64,000 nt of DNA from Foliimonas ilicis (GTDB taxonomy: Bacteria; Pseudomonadota; Alphaproteobacteria; Rhizobiales; Rhizobiaceae): positions 77,427 to 141,426 of the forward strand of contig NZ_JBDUUH010000015.1 of assembly GCF_039939195.1 (NCBI RefSeq), written 5' to 3'. The position numbers were made by a program, and so were the translations under genes. The notes under the pieces were generated by a model that saw nothing but the letters and a program-made list of their open reading frames with translations, did no database searches and was not told the DNA's origin. Positions 59,415 to 64,000 of this stretch are shown here, in pieces. The first letter of the stretch is position 1. Each line of letters opens with the position of its first letter.

Positions 59415-60194
59415 TCAGCTACCGTAAATGTCGAAGTCGAAGTATTTCTTGGCGATTTCGTCATATTTTCCGTTTTCGCGGACAGCTTTGATCGCGGCGT
59501 TGAATTTTTCCTTCAAATCGTCTTCGCCCTTGCGCAGGCCGACGCCGACACCCGGTCCAAGTACTTCCAGATCCTGCGCCACTGTGCCTTTCATTTCGCA
59601 GCAGGCCTTGCCCTGCTCGGTGGCTAGGAAGTCGTCGAGCGCGATGCTGTCTGCCTGGACGGCATCGATGCGGCCTGCGGCCAGGTCGCCATTCGCTTCA
59701 TCCTGCGTCTGGTAAATCTTGATCTCGGATGCCGTCGCGCCGAAATGTTTCTTGGCATAGGCTTCATGGACGGTGGAGACCTGAACGCCGATGATCTTGC
59801 CGCTGAGGGCTTCCGGCGTGGCGTCGAATTTCTCTTCCTTCGGGCCGATGATGCCGGTCGGCGTGTTGTAGTATTTGTCCGAGAAGTCGATGGTTTTCTC
59901 ACGTTCGGCGGTGATCGACATGGACGCCATGATCGCGTCGATCTTCTTGGTGGTCAGCGCCGGAATGATGCCATCCCATGCAACCGGCGTGATGGTGCAA
60001 TCGAACTTCGCTTCTTCGCAAACGGCTTTCGCAAGCTCGACTTCCCAGCCGACCCACTGGCCCGATGCGTCGGGCGCGGCGAATGGCGGGTATGGTTCGG
60101 CGGCGATGCCGATCTTCAAGGCCTGCGCGTTTGCGGCACCGGCGCTGATCGCGACCGATAGTGCGAGTGCTGCTGCTTTGAGAATGTTTTTCAT
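59415..60194 (-). CDS. Periplasmic amino-acid binding protein (arginine/lysine/ornithine/histidine type)
   Basis: The 259-residue secreted protein has a signal peptide (about residues 1-23) and the cluster 3 (SBP_bac_3) fold: LKIGIAAEPYPPFAAPDASG, VGWEVELAKAVCEEAKFDCT, ITPVAWDGIIPALTTKKIDA, AIMASMSITAEREKTIDFSD. Binding of a basic amino acid is likely from family resemblance and the neighbouring guanidino-compound genes, but the ligand is inference. Confidence 0.92.
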   Translation of the reverse strand: MKNILKAAALALSVAISAGAANAQALKIGIAAEPYPPFAAPDASGQWVGWEVELAKAVCEEAKFDCTITPVAWDGIIPALTTKKIDAIMASMSITAEREKTIDFSDKYYNTPTGIIGPKEEKFDATPEALSGKIIGVQVSTVHEAYAKKHFGATASEIKIYQTQDEANGDLAAGRIDAVQADSIALDDFLATEQGKACCEMKGTVAQDLEVLGPGVGVGLRKGEDDLKEKFNAAIKAVRENGKYDEIAKKYFDFDIYGS

Positions 60195-60243
60195 TTCAAT
60201 GCTCCCATTTCCCCTTGGTTGAACCCTGCTCCTTGCGCACCCG

Positions 60244-61056
60244 TCAGGAGACGTTGCGGATAAACTGCTTCAAACGCTCCGATTTCGGCGCGCCGAAAAT
60301 CTGCTCCGGCGGGCCTTCTTCCTCGACCAGACCGTTGTGGAGGTAGACGACATGGGTCGCGACCTTGCGGGCGAATTTCATCTCATGCGTGACCAGAACC
60401 ATTGTGCGGCCTTCGCACGCCAGATCGGCGATGACGCGCAGGACTTCACCGACCAGTTCGGGGTCGAGCGCGGAGGTCGGCTCGTCGAACAGCATGACGC
60501 GTGGCTGGATGGCGAGGGCGCGGGCGATTGCGCCGCGCTGCTGCTGGCCGCCGGACATGAAGGCCGGATAGACATCGCGCTTTTCAGCAAGGCCGACGCG
60601 GGCCAGAAGCTTTTCGGCATCGGCAATCGCATCGCTGCGCCTGACGCCCAGAACATGCACCGGAACCTCGATGACATTTTCGAGCAATGTCATGTGGCTC
60701 CACAGGTTGAAGCTCTGGAACACCATGCCGAGTTTGGAACGTATGCGCTCGATCTGGCGGCGGTCTGCGGGGATCGTGTTGCCCGACCCGTCATGCTTGA
60801 GGCGGATTTCCTCGCCGTTTACGCGGATGATGCCGCTTGTCGGATTTTCGAGGCAGTTGATGCAGCGCAGTAGGGTCGATTTGCCGGAACCGCTGCCGCC
60901 GATTATGGCAATGACCTCGCCATCGCGGGCCGACAGCGAGACGCCTTTGAGGACGTGCAAATCTCCGAACTTCTTGTGCAGGTTTTCTACGTGGATCGCT
61001 TCGGCTGCCTCATAGGCAGCGGCTTCGCTCTCGTCAGATACTGCGCCGGAAGCCAT
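60244..61056 (-). CDS. Polar amino-acid ABC transporter ATPase (HisP/ArtP type)
   Basis: This 270-residue ATPase has Walker A IIGGSGSGKSTLLRCINCLE, Q-loop GMVFQSFNLWSHMTLLENV, Walker B RVMLFDEPTSALDPELVGEV and the H-loop VLVTHEMKFARKV. The signature reads MSGGQQQR instead of the usual LSGGQQQR. The N-terminal 20 residues are extra and acidic. It is the first gene of the importer operon, divergent from the 61338 gene; the 281-base gap holds both promoters. Confidence 0.93.
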   Translation of the reverse strand: MASGAVSDESEAAAYEAAEAIHVENLHKKFGDLHVLKGVSLSARDGEVIAIIGGSGSGKSTLLRCINCLENPTSGIIRVNGEEIRLKHDGSGNTIPADRRQIERIRSKLGMVFQSFNLWSHMTLLENVIEVPVHVLGVRRSDAIADAEKLLARVGLAEKRDVYPAFMSGGQQQRGAIARALAIQPRVMLFDEPTSALDPELVGEVLRVIADLACEGRTMVLVTHEMKFARKVATHVVYLHNGLVEEEGPPEQIFGAPKSERLKQFIRNVS

Positions 61057-61337
61057 CAGTGGCGTTTCTCCGGCGAAAGCACGACATCAGCCGCGCTGGT
61101 TCTTCGACAATACATCGTCGCTACACATCCCATTGCCTGCGTCAGCGAAGATACAATTACAAATCGCCGACTGAATTTCCTGCGCCGCCTTTTTTTAGTC
61201 GTTCCCGCTTATGGGTCGGCGCATCTGGTCAGCATGGCCCCATGACTTGCCGTCGTCAACAGCGGTTTTTTGGCCCATTGCGCTTTGTGCGAGGCAACGG
61301 CTAAGAATTGCACAGACCGGATTTAGGGAGATAAAGA

Positions 61338-62213
61338 ATGGCTATCGCATTCGGGGCTCAATCGATGGCGGCTCCGATCAAGCGCGTTCTCATGCGCTCC
61401 GCACGATCGGCGATGGCCGGTGCTGATCCCAACCAATGGCATTACGGGCCGGGCTTCGATCCCGCCAAAGCCGCCAATCAGCACGATGCGCTGACGAAGC
61501 TCATCGAGGCTTCCGGTGCTGACATCGAGTGGCTGACGGACGAGCAGGATGGGCTGGCCGATTCCGTTTTCACCCATGACCCTTCGATGGTGACGGATTA
61601 CGGCGCGATCATTCTTTCGATGGGCAAGAAGCTGCGCCGCACGGAGCCTTCGCTTCATGAGGCTGCCTATGAACGGCTCGGCGTGCCGATACTCGGGCGG
61701 ATCGAAGGTGAAGGCACGGTCGAGGGCGGCGATTGCGTGTGGGTCGATACCAAGACGCTGGCGATAGGGCGGGGCGTGCGCACCAATCAGGACGGCATCC
61801 AGCAGATGGCCAATATTCTCGCGCCCAAAGGCGTGGCGGTGTACGGCTTCGACCTGCCGCTCTGGCATGGCGAGGAAGCCTGCCTGCATCTGATGTCGGT
61901 GATCAGCCCGCTGGCCGACGATCTGGCGCTGGTCTATTCGCCGCTGCTGCCTGCCGCCTTTTACCAGCTTCTGAAAGCGCGGGGCATTGCGCTGGTCGAA
62001 GGCGACGCGGAGGAGTTTGCGGCCAGCCACGGCTTGAGCCTCAATGTGCTGCCGACTGCGCCGCGCGAGGCGATAGCGGTCGATGGTTTTCCGAAGACCA
62101 AGGCGGCGATGGAGGCTGCGGGCTGCACGGTTTCCGTGTTCGAGGCCGATGCCTTGTGCATCGCCTGTGAGGGCGGGCCGACCTGCCTGACGCGACCGAT
62201 ATTGCGCCAATGA
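61338..62213 (+). CDS. Arginine deiminase-superfamily hydrolase (dimethylargininase-like)
   Basis: The 291-residue enzyme has the guanidine-modifying superfamily features: SVFTHDPSMVTDYGAIIL (Asp site), GEGTVEGGDCVWVDTKTLA, a histidine in ACLHLMSVIS and the catalytic cysteine C283 in GGPTCLTRPI. Members hydrolyse arginine, citrulline-like or methylated-arginine guanidino groups; the exact substrate is not visible. Its stop overlaps the start of the following thiamine enzyme gene by 4 bases, indicating a shared pathway. Confidence 0.87.
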   Translation: MAIAFGAQSMAAPIKRVLMRSARSAMAGADPNQWHYGPGFDPAKAANQHDALTKLIEASGADIEWLTDEQDGLADSVFTHDPSMVTDYGAIILSMGKKLRRTEPSLHEAAYERLGVPILGRIEGEGTVEGGDCVWVDTKTLAIGRGVRTNQDGIQQMANILAPKGVAVYGFDLPLWHGEEACLHLMSVISPLADDLALVYSPLLPAAFYQLLKARGIALVEGDAEEFAASHGLSLNVLPTAPREAIAVDGFPKTKAAMEAAGCTVSVFEADALCIACEGGPTCLTRPILRQ

Positions 62214-63808
62214 CGGAGGGTTCCAAGCAGACTGTCGGCGAGGCTCTGATCTCGCTGCTCGAAGCGCATCGCGTGCAGTTCGTGTTCGGTATTCCGGGTG
62301 TGCATACGCTCGAACTTTATCGCGGGCTTGCGAGCTCGACGATCCGGCACATAACGCCGCGCCACGAACAGGGCGCTGGCTTCATGGCGGATGGTTACGC
62401 GCGCGTCAGCGGCAAGCCGGGCGTGGCCTTCGTCATCACCGGGCCGGGGCTGACAAACACGATCACCGCGATGGGCCAGGCGCGGGCCGATTCCATTCCG
62501 ATGCTGGTCATTTCGAGCGTGAACAAGACCGAAACTCTGGGAAAAGGGCTGGGTTATCTGCATGAATTGCCCGATCAGCGCGGATTAATCGAAAAAGTCG
62601 CGCTGTTTTCGCATCGAATCGAAGACGGCAACGAGTTGCCCGAAATTCTGGCGCGGGCGTTCACGCTGTTTGCAATGGGCCGGGCAGGGCCGGTGCATAT
62701 CGAAATTCCGATGGATGTGCTGGGAAAGCCGATCGGAAAGCTTGAACGCCTGACGCTCGATACACCTTCGAAAAAGCCGAATGCGGAACAGATCGTCGTG
62801 GCGCAGCGGCTGATCGGCCAGTCGCAAAAGCCGGTGATACTCGCAGGTGGTGGTGCGAAAGGTGCGGAAGCGGCGTTGCAGAAATTCGCGGGGCGGCTGG
62901 ATGCACCGGTCGTGCTGACGGCGAATGCGCGCGGATTGCTGTACAAGCATCCGCTGTGTGTTCCTGCCAGTCCGAGCCTGAAAGGCGTGCGCAAGCTGAT
63001 CGACGAGGCGGATCTGGTCATCGCGGTGGGTACGGAATTCGGACCTACCGACTACGACATGTATGGCGATGGCGGGTTTTCCATGCCGGAAAATCTCATC
63101 CGTATCGACATCGACAAGGAGCAGTTGAAGCGCCGCAGCGCCACACTTTCCATTGAGGCAGAGGCGAGCATCGCGCTCGATGCGTTGAAGCTTGCTTTGC
63201 CTGCGGGTGCAGGAACGCGGGGCGAAAGCGGGGCGGCTCGTGCCAAGGCCGCGCGTGAAGCGGCGCTTGGCGATCTCGATCCGGTCTTCCAAAAGCAACT
63301 ACCGGTTCTGGAAGCGATCCGCGACACGCTGCCCGGCGCGATCATCATTGGCGATTCGACGCAGCCGATCTATGCGGGAAATCTCTATTACGATCACGAC
63401 CGGCCTGCGGGTTGGTTCAACGCGGCAACGGGATTCGGTGCGCTGGGCTATGGCCCGCCCGCCGCAATCGGTGCGGCCCTTGCCATGCCCGATGCGCCGG
63501 TCGTCTGCCTCACCGGCGATGGCGGATTGCAGTTCACGCTTGCGGAGCTGGGTGCGGCACGCGACGCGAAAGCTGCCGTGATCTTCGTGGTGTGGAACAA
63601 TCGCGGCTATCGCGAGATTGAAACCTCGATGCTGGATGTGGGTATCGAGCCGGTGGGCGTTTCGCCGGAACCACCGGACTTTACATTGATTGCGAAGGCT
63701 TACGGCATTGCGGCCGAGCGTGTTTCCGAGGTTTCGGGGCTTGTTGAAGCGTTGAAGAGGGCGCGCGAGGGGGATGTGCCTTATCTCATCGAGTTCATGG
63801 TCGATTAG
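62210..63808 (+). CDS. Thiamine-diphosphate decarboxylase, probable 5-guanidino-2-oxopentanoate decarboxylase (AruI-like)
   Basis: The 532-residue enzyme has the acetolactate synthase-like fold. The N-terminal FVFGIPGVHTLELYRGLASS, then TPRHEQGAGFMADGYARVSG, contains the Glu that activates thiamine diphosphate. GDGGLQFTLAELGAARDAKA holds the GDG...N cofactor motif (with IFVVWNNRGYREIE). The GIPGVHTLELYRGL start is, from memory, typical of proteins named 5-guanidino-2-oxopentanoate decarboxylase, an arginine-transaminase pathway enzyme; acetolactate synthase is the alternative. The stop TAG is supplied by element R4. Confidence 0.85.
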   Translation: MTEGSKQTVGEALISLLEAHRVQFVFGIPGVHTLELYRGLASSTIRHITPRHEQGAGFMADGYARVSGKPGVAFVITGPGLTNTITAMGQARADSIPMLVISSVNKTETLGKGLGYLHELPDQRGLIEKVALFSHRIEDGNELPEILARAFTLFAMGRAGPVHIEIPMDVLGKPIGKLERLTLDTPSKKPNAEQIVVAQRLIGQSQKPVILAGGGAKGAEAALQKFAGRLDAPVVLTANARGLLYKHPLCVPASPSLKGVRKLIDEADLVIAVGTEFGPTDYDMYGDGGFSMPENLIRIDIDKEQLKRRSATLSIEAEASIALDALKLALPAGAGTRGESGAARAKAAREAALGDLDPVFQKQLPVLEAIRDTLPGAIIIGDSTQPIYAGNLYYDHDRPAGWFNAATGFGALGYGPPAAIGAALAMPDAPVVCLTGDGGLQFTLAELGAARDAKAAVIFVVWNNRGYREIETSMLDVGIEPVGVSPEPPDFTLIAKAYGIAAERVSEVSGLVEALKRAREGDVPYLIEFMVD

Positions 63809-63877
63809 AGCCTTCCTGTTTTGATGCAGTCACGAGGCACCCCCCTCTGCCCTGCCGGGCATCTCCCCCTCAAGGGG
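63806..63877. repeat. Palindromic element, copy R4 (truncated)
   Basis: It begins TA-GAGCCTTCCTGTTTTGATG in the AruI-like stop codon and continues through CGAGGCAC and CCCCCCTCTGCCCTGCCGGG to CTCAAGGGG, matching the left end and arm of the other copies (the end opposite to that of R1). The match stops abruptly at 63877, where unrelated sequence begins. Confidence 0.88.
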
Positions 63878-64000
63878 CATTGTTTACATCCGACTGTTTT
63901 TGGATTCTTCTGCTGCCTATCATGTGATTTGGTGGGGAGAAAAAGGATGGACTGTCCAAATTGCCAGAGCCAGGATTTGCGCAAGACCGGTCGCAAGGAC
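63878..64000 (+). mobile_element. Left end of a probable insertion sequence (runs off the window)
   Basis: The sequence from CATTGTTTACATCCGACTG onward is AT-richer than its surroundings, interrupts repeat R4, and contains a zinc-ribbon transposase start after GGTGGGGAGAAAAAGG. The right end and target duplication are outside the window, so the family cannot be fixed. Confidence 0.65.
63947..64000 (+). CDS. Zinc-ribbon transposase, first 18 residues (partial)
   Basis: ATG 63947, preceded by a purine-rich GGGGAGAAAAAGG, encodes MDCPNCQSQDLRKTGRKD before the window ends. A CPxC pair followed by a basic stretch is the usual start of zinc-ribbon transposases such as the IS1 and IS1595-type families. 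The placement right after an abrupt break in a repeat supports this. Too short for a sure family. Confidence 0.6.
   Translation, partial: MDCPNCQSQDLRKTGRKD

Overview
The window looks like a Brucellaceae (Ochrobactrum/Brucella-type) alphaproteobacterial chromosome. The evidence is GC-rich coding sequence, a complete rhizobial-style flagellar regulon (VisN/VisR, an FtcR/Rem-type regulator, FlaF/FlbT, MotC and MotE, no FliD/FliS), a second-type lumazine synthase behind an FMN riboswitch, and a palindromic repeat of the kind widespread in Rhizobiales. No taxonomic search was possible. A motile Ochrobactrum-like lineage is the best guess, because classical Brucella carry their flagellar genes in several separate loci.

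Layout: 1-3170 holds the end of an amidase, an ornithine-decarboxylase-type gene with a 539-base structured leader, a GNAT acetyltransferase carrying an in-frame palindromic insertion, and an SCP2 lipid-binding protein. 3282-39338 is one almost uninterrupted flagellar cluster. On the minus strand it reads DUF1217-flgF-fliI-(membrane protein)-flgB-flgC-fliE-flgG-flgA-flgI-motE-flgH-fliL-fliP, flagellin, fliF-(fliH-like)-motB-motC-fliK-(lytic transglycosylase)-ftcR-flgE-flgK-flgL-flaF-flbT-flgD-fliQ and flhA-fliR-(fliJ-like)-flgJ-(flgN-like)-(FliL-like protein). On the plus strand it reads motA-fliM-fliN-fliG-flhB-(unknown), facing visNR. Many neighbours overlap by 4 bases, which suggests translational coupling. 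One unrelated membrane-protein gene (8236-8877) splits the run between fliQ and flhA.

39689-54854 is housekeeping and metabolic: D-lyxose isomerase, an AcuI-type reductase, an AhpD-like protein, an aldehyde dehydrogenase, tRNA-Leu(CAG), gpmA, dapB, an ABC exporter, ribH2 with its FMN riboswitch, glucokinase, mgsA, mepA, an epimerase, queG, a glutathione transferase and uppP. 54855-57687 has a structured non-coding stretch, a YciI protein, an NDUFA9-like epimerase and a DoxX protein. 57824-63808 pairs a polar amino-acid ABC importer with an arginine-deiminase-superfamily hydrolase and a thiamine-diphosphate enzyme resembling 5-guanidino-2-oxopentanoate decarboxylase, a plausible arginine/guanidino-compound uptake and catabolism locus.

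The most unusual signal is a family of about 225-230-base non-coding palindromic elements (40370-40602, 43766-43992, 55883-56107, 63806-63877 truncated, and a 74-base derivative at 2173-2246 inside a gene). The best-preserved copies are flanked by TA and start with G at both ends, so they read TA-G. At all four gene-abutting ends this provides the TAG stop codon of the neighbouring gene. The central segment is flipped relative to the ends in one copy. The last copy is cut short at 63877 by what looks like an insertion sequence running off the window.
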